DNA from: Tetracentron sinense
Taxonomy: Eukaryota; Streptophyta; Magnoliopsida; Trochodendrales; Trochodendraceae
Assembly (NCBI GenBank): GCA_015143295.1
Contig: JABCRI010001343.1
Span: forward strand, 682,001-746,000
Direction of reading: 5' to 3'
Length of the DNA: 64,000 nucleotides
Every line of letters begins with the position of its first letter. Position 1 is the stretch's first letter. The notes below the pieces were generated by a model. It was not told the origin of the DNA. It saw nothing but the letters and a program-made list of their open reading frames with translations, and did not search any database. A program made the position numbers and the translations under genes. Below, one piece after another: positions 34,441 to 45,953 of the stretch.

Positions 34441-34639
34441 TCATTCATTTTGCTGCATTGAACTCTTAATGGAATCGCAACCCAATAGGTGAAAAAAACA
34501 TATAGTTCTCAAAAGAAAATGCATTTTGTTTTGGGATATTTTATTGAACACATGAGAGGAGAGCAAGTGGGAGCTGCCATTTTGTTCATGTCTAAGCTCG
34601 AGGACTAAGAGGACCTGTACATTTTGGATCAAGTAGTCA

Positions 34640-36290
34640 TGTCATGAGTGCTTGTAGCTACCAGTGTAAGTGATTCAAGTTATGAGAGATACACAGACAA
34701 ATCAAGAGACGAAAGGACTTCTTGTTATCGCCTAAGTTCTAAAGATATCACTCTTCAAAATGACTCCTTCACTGAAAGTCTTGAATATTTGAAGAAGAAT
34801 AACGAAGAAGATGAATAGTAAACTCTAAAGTCGAATTTTACCAGAGGATAAAATAAAAGAGAATAAAGCATTGGTATATTCAAAAAGGACGGTTCGAATT
34901 TTTGGCACTAATAATAATGATCGAATACGTGTTAGAAATGTATTATGCATACTAAAGAAGATTGACGCCTAGATTTCTCCAATTTGATGCAGTAATTAAT
35001 GCCTGCAAAACCGTCATTGCGGCTTCCCAGACACGGGGCTGAATGTTGATGATTTTCGGGATGACTGTCATGTATACAAACAGTCACATGTGATGACAGC
35101 ACCCGACTAATAAATGCTTGATTCGGCGGATTATTTAACGTCAAGATAGGTATTCAGCGAGGAATTTGCCACCATGCAACCTGTGCGCTCTGCATAGGCT
35201 CTCAGGAGGAACTATGAATGGAAAGGCTATCATATCCCTGTAGGAATGACGTCATACGTGCCCCACATCATTTCTCCGCCGCATGCGTAACTCCCAGTTG
35301 AACCTAGGCACTTCGTCAGGGGATTGGTGTGTGGGTCATGGCCACTATCTATCCCGTAGGTATGGTGGTAAGGGTGCCCCATATCCTATCCCGTCGGCAT
35401 TGGTACTCTGACCTAATGGCCAGGAGGGCGTTATGAGACGTCGTCAAATCCCTATAATCCTCTATAAGTTATGTCTTGCGTATTTATACTCATCTCAGTG
35501 GCATGAGTAACATATGCCTGAGGGTGGAGGGAATTGCTCGCCCAACAGATGAATAAATTTCTACCACATTGTGTTCGCCACGAGGATTAGAAGACCTGGC
35601 AATTTTTCTCCATATGCCACCTAGAATTATATTTGGAAGGCATGTGACCTGACTTCCATGTATTGAACCCTCTTTCTCTCTGGGGTGTTCTAGGATTTGT
35701 GGTTTGAAGGGTGCCGAGGAACGTGTTAAGGATTGGGACAACATGAATAATGAATCTCATACTTGGATTATCATGACTCCTTTCTTTAACTCATTACTTA
35801 TCTTATGATAAATGGTGCTTAGGGGGTATGTTGGTCATTACATCCTAAGGTAGTTATAACTAACTTGTTGAGTTGTCAGGAGCATATTTTTGACAGCTGG
35901 CTATGAGCTGTCGGAGCGTATGAGCTGTCATACCCCTAATGAAATCGCATATCTCACTTTGGAAATCTATAAATAGAGGACCTTCCCTACGAGTGAAGTC
36001 AGGACTGTCACTTGGAAAGAACACAAGCTCCTTCAACATTTTAGTTTCTCTAAACACACCAATTATCCGAGATTAAGTTCTTGTTCTTCCTTCTTTCCTT
36101 TGATTCATAACCTAGATCATCTCTCTCATTTTTCTGTCGTTTAACCTAATTTCTATTTTTTCAAGAAGATATGAGCCAAAATGGCTAGAAATGCTGATTT
36201 AGGTTGGTTTATATTGTAGATCTCACCCAAATTTCTTGCTTAATTCATTCAAATTCAAACAATCCGAATTTCGTATCAACATGCTCTTTA
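34640..36290 (+). mobile_element. Possible LTR with TATA box, boundaries unclear
   Basis: TCTATAAATAGAGGACC at about 35966-35982 is a strong TATA-like signal followed by a CT-rich leader (about 36040-36140). CCGTAGGTATGGTGGTAAGG and CGTCGGCATTGGTACT look like internal LTR subrepeats. No open protein is present. A possible end is GTATCAACA at about 36280. Ends and family are not proven. Confidence 0.35.
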
Positions 36291-36494
36291 TTATATAGAC
36301 TTATATACAACATGTTTTCGTATGCACAAAGAATTCTATGAGAGGATGTTTTCGTATACACGTATCTTTTTAACCATAGTTAAGAAACTTTAATCCTAAA
36401 ATTGATTATTCCAATTAACCTTAATTTTTACAATAACAATTCAAAATAAATAAGTTTCATTTCCTATGAAAGCCAATTTCTATGAGAGAGGATT

Positions 36495-37467
36495 TGGACT
36501 AGGGGTGGTTAACGAACCATCTTGCTCGTGAACATCTTGATCTCGTTAAAAGCTCACTTGAGCTTGTTATTTAATAAACAAGTCAAGCCCGAACTAAATT
36601 TTCAAGCTCGTTGAATTAATGAGCCAAGCTTGAGCATGCAAGTACTTGGCTCGTTAAAAGTTGGCTCGATTATGTATAAAAGTACAGTGAGTATAGCAAA
36701 ATTTATGTATACGTAATTATCCTTCACCTTACTTTATTATTGATAAATAGAAGTAGATTATAATTCCAAAAATAATACACCACCTCATACTTATCCATGA
36801 AAAGAAAACATGTCCTATTAGTAGGGCCCACCAATAGCTTCTCCTGATACGTAAGATGTGGTCTTGATTAGAATTCCAAGCTCCTCTTTTAAATTGATTA
36901 TAAGTACTTACTATCAATAATGACTCCATTAAAACGAGTCATTATTTTTTGTACATTTATAAGTGGGACCCATAAATAATCAATTATTAGTAACTTTTAT
37001 TAAATTTAAATTCATATAAGAAAATTTAAATTTAATTACCAAAATAAATTTTATAAAACATGCTAATATATTATAAAATTAACTAATATAAAGAGATTAA
37101 CGTCTAATTAAAATATATTAAGAATTAGATTATTTAAAAATCTATGTTTTTCATTAATAATAATAAAAAAAAAGTTATAGATGCAAAGCCTGTGAACCTT
37201 TATTAATATATATATACTTAATCAAAAATATTTAAAATATACTTACTTTTTTTAACCTGGATTTTTTGCAGACCCTCGGTCCAACAAGTTTTATTAATGA
37301 AAAGGAAAATTAAAGAAAAATAAGTAAGTAAAGATTAATAATATATAATTTGTTTTACATGATAAGAATATGGGGAGTGATAGTATGCGCATCTGCGTTC
37401 CTCGGATGCTTTCTCAAACCTACACTTTCTTAAGCCTATGTGTAGCAGCTTTTTAAGAAAAAGTTAT
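36495..37467. other. AT-rich intergenic with CTCG/AAGCTTG repeat pieces
   Basis: Words such as TTGAGCTTG, CAAGCTCGTTGA and GCCAAGCTTGAGC at 36500-36670 match in reverse the stretch at 39180-39330 (CAAGCTTG, AAGCTCCATTAA). The two could be halves of one element split by later insertions. No gene. Confidence 0.4.
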
Positions 37468-37475
37468 CCCAAGAT

Positions 37476-37767
37476 TGGCCTCGGATTGTCTCTGGCGAAG
37501 CCAGAAAGGGCTCTCGGGGCTCCATACATTGTGCGACAGTTGGCGTAAAAATGGGGAGAAGTCATTTTATTTTCTACCCATGATTTTGACTTCTCCCCAA
37601 TTTGATATCTCTCCCCCTTATTCTCACACACTTATCGCCACATGTCTTATTATGTGTGGGGAAGTCAAAATCATGAGCCCCATGATTTTGATTTCTCCTC
37701 CACTTGTCCCCTATTCTATGGAACCCCGAGACAATCCCTTTCTGGCTTCTAGAGACAATCCAAAGCC
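37476..37767. mobile_element. 292-bp foldback MITE, copy 1
   Basis: Inverted ends TGGCCTCGGATTGTCTCTGG and the reverse of GAGACAATCCAAAGCC, with internal words TTTTGACTTCTCCCC in both orientations. An identical 8-bp duplication CCCAAGAT lies at 37468-37475 and 37768-37775. A sister copy of the same length is at 53038-53329. Confidence 0.8.
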
Positions 37768-37938
37768 CCCAAGATCTTCTCTATCCTTTCTCTTGCTCAT
37801 TTCTCTCTCCTCATCCTGTTTTCTCTTCTTTCTCACGTAGCCCCCTTGTCTTATCGCATTGCATATGTCCCTTTTATCTTCTTTTAACTTTTGTTAAGAT
37901 TTATTAATTTAATGGTTATTTTTAAAAAAATTATATTT

Positions 37939-38640
37939 TTAAAAACTAAGGGTAGATGGATGAATCCAAGGATGAGTGGCTTAACCACAGTTAGTAGGTG
38001 TTAAAAGGGACACATGACAACCTGTAAGCTCGAGCAATATTAATTGTGTTTTAGGTCAATCAACTCAAGCTTAATATTTTTTCTTACTAAAAACCAAGGG
38101 TAGATGGATGAACCCTAGGGGTGAATGAATCTTAATCACAATTAGTAGGTATTAAAAGGGACACGTGGCAACATTTAGTAACACATTAATTGTGGTTGAG
38201 GTTAAACAACCCAAGGTTAATATTTTTTTTGTTTTTTCTCTAAAAACTAAGAGTAGATGGATGAACCCTAGGATTGATTGAATCTTGACCACAATTAGTA
38301 AATGTAAAAGGGACATGTGGCGACATGTAAGCACACATTAACTATAGTTTAAGTTAAACAACCCAATGTTAACATTTTTTATTTTATTTTCCTAAAAACC
38401 AAGGATAGATGGATGAACCCTAGGGGTGAGTGAATCTTAACCACAGTTAATTGGTGTTAAAAGGGACACGTGGTGACATGTAGGCACGCATTAACGATAG
38501 TTTAAGTTAAACAACCCGAGGTTAATATTTTTTCTTTTTCTAAAAACCAATGATAGATGGATGAACCTTAGGGGTGAATAAATCTTAACCACAGTTAATT
38601 AGTGTTAAAAGGAGCACATGGTGACATGAGGAGAGATAAT
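37939..38640. repeat. Tandem array, five units of about 149 bp
   Basis: Each unit carries AAAAACCAAGGGTAGATGGA, GTGAATGAATCTTAACCACA and GTTAAAAGGGACACGTGGC, beginning near 37941, 38089, 38243, 38393 and 38535. The units resemble one arm of the Mutator-like foldback at 25034-25432, so the array probably amplified from such an arm. Confidence 0.75.
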
Positions 38641-38785
38641 TGAGGAAAAGACAAAATAGGATAAGTGGAGAAAGAGAGTCAGTTACGTGTGAGAGAGAGA
38701 GAATGGATGAGGAGAGAGAATGAGAAAGAGAGAAAATAGGAAACTGGTAAAGAACATTTAGGGGTAGCTTTTTTCTTTTCAAAAC

Positions 38786-38990
38786 GGCAAAAGATTTACT
38801 CTATTGCTCACCAGAGTCTGGCAACGCCATCAGTGGACATGTGGTAAGAAAAAAGAAAAAAAATTAAATAGAAAAAAGTCAAAAAACATGCGGGAAAAAA
38901 TTTGGACTTCTCTCCAGATGTTTTTTTTCGTGGTGATGGCGTTGCTCACCAGAGGGATACTCTGGTGTGCAACAGAGTAAATCTTTTGCC
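38786..38990. mobile_element. 205-bp foldback MITE with likely 9-bp duplication
   Basis: Left end GGCAAAAGATTTACTCT and right end AGAGTAAATCTTTTGCC are exact inverses. A second inverted pair (TTGCTCACCAGAG and its inverse) lies inside each arm. Flanks TTTCAAAAC and TTTAAAAAC agree at eight of nine bases. A related end sits in intron 1 of the P450 gene. Confidence 0.7.
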
Positions 38991-39380
38991 TTTAAAAACT
39001 AGTGCACATGTAGGCTAGAGAAACATCCGCATTCTTATGAAGGAACACGGATGCAGAACGTTTCCGCTAAGAGTATATGTTATACAATTATAAACTTATA
39101 CTAAAATTGTAGTTAACATTGTAATTTTGTACATAATTAGGATAAGAAAATAAAATTTTCACCTAATTAATACAAATAGGTATATCCAATGAACAAAGCT
39201 GCTTGCGAAACGGTTCTAGTTCATTTATTAAAACTCAAGCTTGTTTAACTACTAAACAAACTAAGTTCAAGCTTGATTTCAAGCTCCATTAATTAACAAC
39301 CAAAGCTTGAAGACACCACTACCCAGCTCGAGAACGCCTCCATTATTATTCAAGACTCTAATTATTGGCACGTCAAGTTA

Positions 39381-39840
39381 ATTTGTAGGGTTGTAAAAAG
39401 CCCAATCGGCCCGTTAGTGTGGCTCAGCCCGAATTTTAGGCTTGAACGGGCCAACTCAAGCCTTAAAAAAAGCCCAAAAACTAATCGAGCTGAACTCGGG
39501 CCAACTCTTATGCGGCTCGGCCCGGTTCGATTGAGGCTTGGTTCGGCCCGAACTCGGCTCAGCTCAAATATTATTAAAAAAAAATTTAAAAATAAAAATA
39601 TTATTTATATATATCATTATTATATATATAAATAATATAAAATATTATTTTAAAAAAAGTATTTAAGCCGAGCACAAGCCAAGCCTTGCCCGGCTCGAGT
39701 TTGGATCAATTCTGGCAAAACCGAGCTTCGAGCCAGACTTTTAAATTCGGGTCGCGCTTTCAAGCTTCATTTCGGGCCGAGCCAGGCTTTGGCCTAGATC
39801 AAATCCTTTCAAGCCCGGCCGAATAAATGAGGTTTGTGGT
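39381..39840. mobile_element. Degenerate repeat of GCCCGGCTCGG words
   Basis: It begins TAGGGTTGTAAAAAGCCC, like the hAT-like end TAGGGCTGTAAA at 54696. It is full of GGCCCGAACTCGG and CAAGCCCGG words in both orientations around an AT-rich core. The right end was not found. Confidence 0.4.
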
Positions 39841-40307
39841 TTGTGTGTATCATTTTGGGCGACGTGTGAGCGAGGTTGTTAGTCATTACCACATGAAGCC
39901 GCTGTTTGTGAGACTAAAACTGTGTGCTGAGTCCCGCTGACGTTTTGGACAAGACTAAGGGCGTCTGAAATACGAAATTGAGGAACCTACGTTAGTCATC
40001 GTCCTCGTTATCTAACGACTTAGCCTTTTCTTTTGCAAACTTTTCATCTTTCATCAACCCAAGTCAATCCTACCATCGTCATACCGGACTTGGTTGGTTT
40101 TGTAGTCAAACCCTATGACCACGGCGTCCCAATAATTTAAAGAACAAAAATAAAGTAGAAGCATGATTCTTTGGTCCCTCTAGTCTCGAACAAACCTTCT
40201 AACATCACTTCTCAAAGTCTAAACTTTAAATAAAGTAGCCACGCGTACTCATTACCAAATATGTTCTATATTGCCTAATAAGTCTTTTCAACCACGTCTT
40301 TTCTTTA

Positions 40308-40787
40308 TCTTTCCTATTATAATGCGAGAGGCATGAGTGGATCATTTTTCCAAAATTCCAAAAATACCTTTATAATTGAGATAAACGGTTAAGATTATGG
40401 AGTATTTATGAGAGTATAATTTTTTTTTTGAAGAGTTATGGGAGTATAATTGGGACTACCCATAAACTGACTCTTAATGTTTTACATTTATTCTCAAACT
40501 ACCCTTGCCTAATTCCCAATCTAACCCTTGCTCATTTATCTATTTTGAATCACAGCCAATCGCGATTGAACTCAGGGAGAGTTCAATTGCGATTGCGGGT
40601 TAACACTTGTCCATTTTAACTCTTATTAATTGTGGTTAACTCCTTCCTCTTGCTTTCACGTGCATCGCACGTGCCACTAGCGAGTTCAATCGCACCCGCG
40701 GGTTAACACATGTCCATTTTCACTCTTATTAACTGTGGTTAACACCTTCCCCTCGCTCTCACGTGCATTGCATGTGCCACCCGCTAG
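40308..40787 (+). mobile_element. Helitron-like unit 1 with two 3' ends
   Basis: It starts A|TCTTTCCTATTATAATGC. It has two successive 3' signatures: hairpin CACGTGC ATC GCACGTG then CCACTAG (ending 40680), and a weaker copy with CACGTGCATTGCATGTGCC then CCCGCTAG|T (ending 40787). Words between include AATCGCGATTGAACTC and GGGTTAACACATGTCC. It has no protein, so it would be non-autonomous. Confidence 0.6.
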
Positions 40788-41209
40788 TTATTATAATACG
40801 AGAGCCTTGCGTAGATTGATGAATTTTCTAAAATTCTCAAACTACCCTTATATGAAAACAAAACATTGAATTAATGTTTTACTTTAATTCTCAAACTACC
40901 ATTTGTCTTTGATTTAATGTTTTACTTTACTTCACAAACTACCCCTTGCTCATCTATCTATTTAGAATCACAGCCAATCGCAATTCAACTTGGGGAAGTT
41001 CAATCGCACCTACACCTACGGGTTAACATGTGTCCTTTTTAACTCTTAATAATTGTGATTAACTCCTTCCCTTCGCGCTCACGTGCATCTCACGTGCCAC
41101 TAGCAAGTTCAATTGAACCCACGGGTTAACACGTGTCCCTTTTAACTCCTATTAACTGTAGTTAACTCCTTCCCCTTGCTCTCACGTGCATCGAATGTGC
41201 CACCGCTAG
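40788..41209 (+). mobile_element. Helitron-like unit 2
   Basis: It follows unit 1 directly (TTATTATAATACGAGAGCC), repeats the same body, again has two 3' hairpin ends, and finishes CCACCGCTAG|T at 41209. The 5' TC is lost at the junction, as expected if it inserted at, or arose from, the end of unit 1. Confidence 0.55.
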
Positions 41210-41224
41210 TATATGTTATAAGAC

Positions 41225-41375
41225 TTTACTACTGAGACCCCATTAAGGCCGAGACCATGTTCTAAAAGCATGAGATTTCAGGTGGAGCCTATTTCACATG
41301 GTAGGCCCCACTTGAAATCCCGTGCTCTTAGTGCACGGTCTTGGTGGTCTCGGCCCCAAGAGGGTCTTAGAAGCT
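41225..41375. mobile_element. Foldback MITE between Helitron-like units
   Basis: Arms contain GAGACC, GGCCGAGACC and ATGAGATTTCA, with inverses (GGTCTCGGCCCC, TGAAATCCCGTGCTCTTAGT). It is related to the element at 30518-30673. Confidence 0.55.
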
Positions 41376-41378
41376 TTA

Positions 41379-41663
41379 TCTTTACTATTATAATGGGAGA
41401 GGCAGGCGTAACCTGACTTTTCCAAAATTCCTAAACTACCATCATATAAAACAAAATTTTGATTTAATATTTTATTTTAATTCCCAACTACCCCTTGCTC
41501 ATCTATCTATTTAAAGAATATAATCACAGCCAATCGCGATTGAACTAGGGGAGAATTTAATTCAATCGCACCCGCGAGTTCACACGTGTCCCTTTTAACG
41601 CCTATTAACTATGGTTAACTCCTTCCCCTCGCTCTCACGTGCATCGCACGTGCCACCCGCTAG
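41379..41663 (+). mobile_element. Helitron-like unit 3 (285 bp)
   Basis: It starts A|TCTTTACTATTATAATGGG and ends with hairpin CACGTGC ATC GCACGTG plus CCACCCGCTAG|T. This is the cleanest unit: the TC start, 3' hairpin, CTAG end and A/T insertion site all fit the Helitron pattern. Confidence 0.7.
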
Positions 41664-42112
41664 TCCAACCGGCCACGACAAACCCAAAACCCATATCATT
41701 CGGGCATGGAAGGCTACACATGCATATAACAGAAGCCAACTCACATCTTCTCCCCAAGATATTACGGTAGTCGAGTCTCCCACAGTATTTTCTCTCCGAG
41801 ATATTGGGAAGCAAGGCTAAATCTACAGTATCTTGGCTAGACCTGCTCATATTATAGAAGGTTTGCATCCCATACCAAAGTCTCTAAAAACAAACATGGG
41901 AGGGTTTGGTCTTTTACACGGTAGCAACAAACGACCATTTACCTCATCCATGTGAATGTTGGATTCATCTGAACCTTTATATTCGGATTGGGCCTATAAA
42001 ACAAAATCCAGACGTCCCAAACATCCAACCAAGTGGTACAATCTTGACCGTTGTTTTTGCTATAATCTATTTTTTTTTCTTTTGCTAGCCCGTATTCCAT
42101 ATGTATTTCTCA

Positions 42113-42446
42113 GGAATGCTACTCCTACCCTCAGTCAACCCTTACTCTTACCCTTTACCTATTATCACCAAGGGCGGAGCCAGATGGGGCCAGGGGGGCT
42201 GAAATTTTGAAAAAAAAAGAACCCTTTCGTAAAACTACGGGTGCAACCTGGGAAAGGGGCGGTGCCGGGGCGACGGGGGACTCTAACCCCCTAAACTTCC
42301 GAAAAAAAAAATATATTATTTATAAACGGATACAAACAAATGTGCTGACCCACGAATTTGGCACTCAAAAAAAAAAATACAAAATTAGCTTAGGTGGTGG
42401 TGAATGGTAAGAAAAGAGTTGAGTGAGAGTAGGGCTAAGCACTCTT
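42113..42446. mobile_element. GGAATGCTA-ended MITE with a nested GGCGGAGCC repeat
   Basis: Outer ends GGAATGCTACTCCTACCC and, in reverse, AAGAGTGCTTAGCCCTACTC resemble the element at 46225-46366. A second sequence (AAGGGCGGAGCCAGATGGGG) is inserted at about 42169. CTCA flanks both sides. Confidence 0.5.
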
Positions 42447-42449
42447 CTC

Positions 42450-43470
42450 ATAGGATTCTCATAGGAGACTCAGGGTAAGCGGTTCTCTTGTCTTGCCGTT
42501 TCTTACACGTGCCCCCATATCTTCTTTACAGAAGATTCCAAAATCCAGCTACCAAGGAAAATATCAGACGTATTTATCTTTACTCTAGGAAAATGAGAAG
42601 CTTCATTGCTTCTGTTAGAAACTTAGAATCATTTCATCAACACACCCTCTTGTCCTTTACCCAAAAAAAACACACCCTCTTGTCCGGTTTTAACTGTGGT
42701 TAGGATATTAGCCTGACGTTAAAGCTAATCGCTTAAGTTCTTTAAAAAAGAAAGTCAATAAAAAATGAAAAAAATTGTTCGACGGGCTATATATTTTATA
42801 ATGAGCAATACTTCGCTCCTGGGGTGAGGAGCGAGGAGCGAACTATTGCTCCTCGGACCTTACAAAGCTCTTCAACTGCACTTCAACTATGGTTAAAAAG
42901 GTTTTAATTCTTGTGATTAAATTTTTTTTTTGAACCAAAGATAAATACTTTAACCCTGAAGGAAAGTGAATTTCAATTACAGTTAAAAGGGGACACATGG
43001 CAAAAAAAAAAAGGGTCCGGTGTCTCGGCTCGCTCCACCAGCAAGGAGGTGATTATTTCCCTTATATTTTATAATAGTAACGAACTAACCCTAGAGGATC
43101 TAAAGTCAAGTTTTAACTAACGATAATGGAAAGAGGCCAAACCCGTCCTTTTTGTATGCCCTGAGTCGGCAGCATTGACCCTAATGCATTCTCCTTGAAT
43201 TTTATAAAATCCCGATTACGTTAAGGGTTTGGGGTGTTTAATTAGCAAAAATGGAAATTAAGTAGAAGAAGGTTCGAAATAGCCCAAACTGATATTTCTT
43301 TTTGTAAGGAATCATGTGACCAGATAATAATTAATGTATTAGACTAGAAAGCCGCCTTGAAAGAAGGGTTTCAGTTCAATAGCAATCCTCGTGTTGAATA
43401 ATAGTATTCCATTTCCCGGTCCTGACGTCAAGCATGAATTCAATGATGTTTACCAACAAGTCCTCGAAAC
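42450..43470. other. P450 upstream region
   Basis: Mostly AT-rich. At 42800-43040 a stretch with GAGGAGCGAACTATTGCTCC and AGTTAAAAGGGGACACATGG looks like another copy of the foldback family at 25 kb and 55.6 kb. No gene. Confidence 0.4.
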
Positions 43471-43475
43471 CCAAA

Positions 43476-43483
43476 TATAAATA
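43476..43483 (+). promoter_or_regulatory. TATA box of the P450 gene
   Basis: TATAAATA lies 88 bp upstream of the start codon, in CCAAATATAAATAGATCC. Spacing fits a plant promoter with a short leader. Confidence 0.6.
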
Positions 43484-43571
43484 GATCCAAGCTGATCTAT
43501 GTATCAATTAAGTTTTTTTTTAAAAAAAAAAAACAAGCGAGAAAGATCGAGTTAGCTAGCTAGCTATAGGC

Positions 43572-45953
43572 ATGGATCTCCATATCCTTGTGAAGATCTT
43601 CTTCTCCCTAGCTTTGATTTGCCTTTTCAGCTTGCTTATACATCTCTATAATGTCCTCTTCTTGAAGCCTGAAAGGCTTCGATCAAAGCTTCGAAAGCAA
43701 GGGATTACCGGTCCTCCTCCTACTTTTCTCCTTGGGAATATCCGGGAGATAAAGAAGACCCAATCCACAGTGGCCAAGGCTCAAACGGATCATCATGAGC
43801 CCCTCACGCACAACTGTGGTGCATCTCTCTTCCCATTTTTCGACCAGTGGAGAAAGGAATACGGTATTTAATAATTTCTGTTTTTCTTTTCTTTTCTTCT
43901 TCCATACCATGCACCTGAACGGAAAAAGGTTTACTCTTGTGCTCACAAGAGTATCCCTCTTGTGAGCACAAGATCAACGGACCAAAAAAATTCAACACGT
44001 GGTCCATCTAGCTAGCCTCGTAATTGGTGGGCCACCTGTCGATGAAAGCTAATATATATTGGGGGGACTTTGAAGTTTCTCCAACTCAATAACTACTTTC
44101 TTTTTCGGGACTCTGCTCGCCGAAGAATTTGTATACGCATTGGGATACCCAAACTGATCATCCATACAATACCGAAAGAAAAAGAAGGGTTTTAACTCTC
44201 AACACCATTCCATACATCGATCCATTTTGTATTTTTAGTCGATCGTGACCATGACCATTTACTTGATCACTCTCCCTCTTTTCTTCTTCATTTCCCAAAA
44301 AATAAAAAATAAAAAACCTTTCCCATTGATTCTTACCATGCAGGTCCAATATTCATGTTCTCGCTCGGGAACATTCAACTGTTATATGTGAACCAACCTG
44401 AAGTAGTGAAGGAGATAAGCACATGCACGTCTTTGGATTTGGGGAAGCCATCGTATCAACACAAAGAGCGTGGGCCTTTGCTTGGCCAGGGCATTCTGAC
44501 TTCAAATGGAGCAATATGGGCCCATCAGAGGAAAATCCTAGCTCCTGAATTGTACATGGAGAAGGTTAAGGTAAAATCGATATCTATATATATCTTCAAA
44601 AATGGTTATATATATATGCTCGTCTACCTTGCGTCATTGTCTTCACCATTCATTTCATTATAATCCGTATTTCAATCCTTTGTAGGGAATGATGAACTTA
44701 ATTACGGAGTCTACAATTACACTACTAAATTCGTGGAAGAATAAGATTGACTGTGAAGGGGGAATCTCTGACATAAAAATCGATGACTATATGAGAAACT
44801 TCTCTGGAGATGTAATCTCTAGAGCTTGCTTCGGGAGCAGTTATTCCAAAGGAGAAGAGATATTCTTGCGGCTTAGAGCTCTTCAAGAGGCCATGTCTAA
44901 GAAAACTTTAGCTACTGGGGTTCCTGGCATGAGGTATATAAACGATCGATTAGGTTAATTGCTGCATATATATAATTGGTTAATGTGATTATAAATTGAT
45001 ATTGAAAAATGAATTATATATATATATATGTTCAGATATCTTCCTACCAAGAGCAACAGAGAAATCTGGGGATTAGAGAAGGATATCCGCTCATTGATCT
45101 TAAAGGTAGTAAAGGAACGTAAGGAAGCCACATATGAGAAAGACCTATTACAAATGATCCTGGAGGGCGCCAAAAATAGCGATCTAGGCCAAGATGCAAC
45201 AGACCGGTTCATAGTCGATAATTGCAAGAACATCTACTTGGCTGGGTATGAGACTACTGCAGTTTCAGCGACATGGGCCATGATGCTATTGGCTTCAAGT
45301 CCAGAATGGCAAGCTCGTGTTCGTGCTGAGGTCTTAGAAGTTTGTGGGGGTCAAATTCCGGACGCCGATATGATTCGCAAGATGAAGCTGGTAATAAAGT
45401 TACTTAATTTATATTATATTATATTAGGAAAATTAGTTCCTGATGATCAAGTCGAAAAGATAGAACTAGCTAGCTAGAGACTTGTTCTAATTGTTTTATT
45501 GGGTAACCATATCTCAATGGATGGCAGCTGACGATGGTGATTCACGAGTCATTGCGTCTTTATCCTCCGGTGACGGTCGTTTCAAGGGAGGCCTTCAAAG
45601 ACATGAAGTTTGGAGACATAGAGGTCCCAAAGGGTGTTAACCTCTGGACCTTGGTTGTGACATTGCACCAAGATCCAGAAATATGGGGACCGGATGCCCA
45701 CAAGTTTAACCCGGAGAGGTTTGCGAATGGAATCGCCGGTGCATGCAAACTCCCCTACATATACATGCCATTTGGGGTCGGGCCCCGAGTGTGTCTGGGA
45801 CAGAACTTGGCCATGATAGAACTGAAGATACTTCTGTCTCTCATTTTATCCAACTTCTCTTTCTCTCTTTCTCCCAACTATCGCCATTCTCCCGCGCTTA
45901 GGCTGGTTATAGAGCCTGAAGATGGAGTAAATCTTGTCGTTAAGAAGTTGTGA
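43572..45953 (+). CDS. Cytochrome P450, CYP714-like, five exons
   Basis: Exons 43572-43863, 44344-44570, 44686-44933, 45036-45390 and 45528-45953 join with GT-AG introns in phase to give 515 residues, normal for a plant A/non-A-type P450. In order: an N-terminal membrane anchor ([17 protein letters not shown]), a proline hinge ([10 protein letters not shown]), I-helix oxygen-binding AGYETT, ExxR as ESLR, PERF as NPERF, and the haem loop [10 protein letters not shown] with the thiolate Cys. All key motifs are intact. [17 protein letters not shown] and [13 protein letters not shown] resemble the CYP714 family, whose members oxidise gibberellins in the ER. The subfamily and substrate are inferred only. 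It stands alone between transposons, with no related gene near. The large first intron (480 bp) carries a hairpin. Confidence 0.9.
43935..43973. repeat. 17-bp perfect hairpin in P450 intron 1
   Basis: TCTTGTGCTCACAAGAG at 43935-43951 and its exact complement at 43957-43973 enclose TATCC. With its flank GGTTTACTC it matches, with changes, one end of the foldback element at 38786-38990, so it is probably a remnant of that family. Confidence 0.8.
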
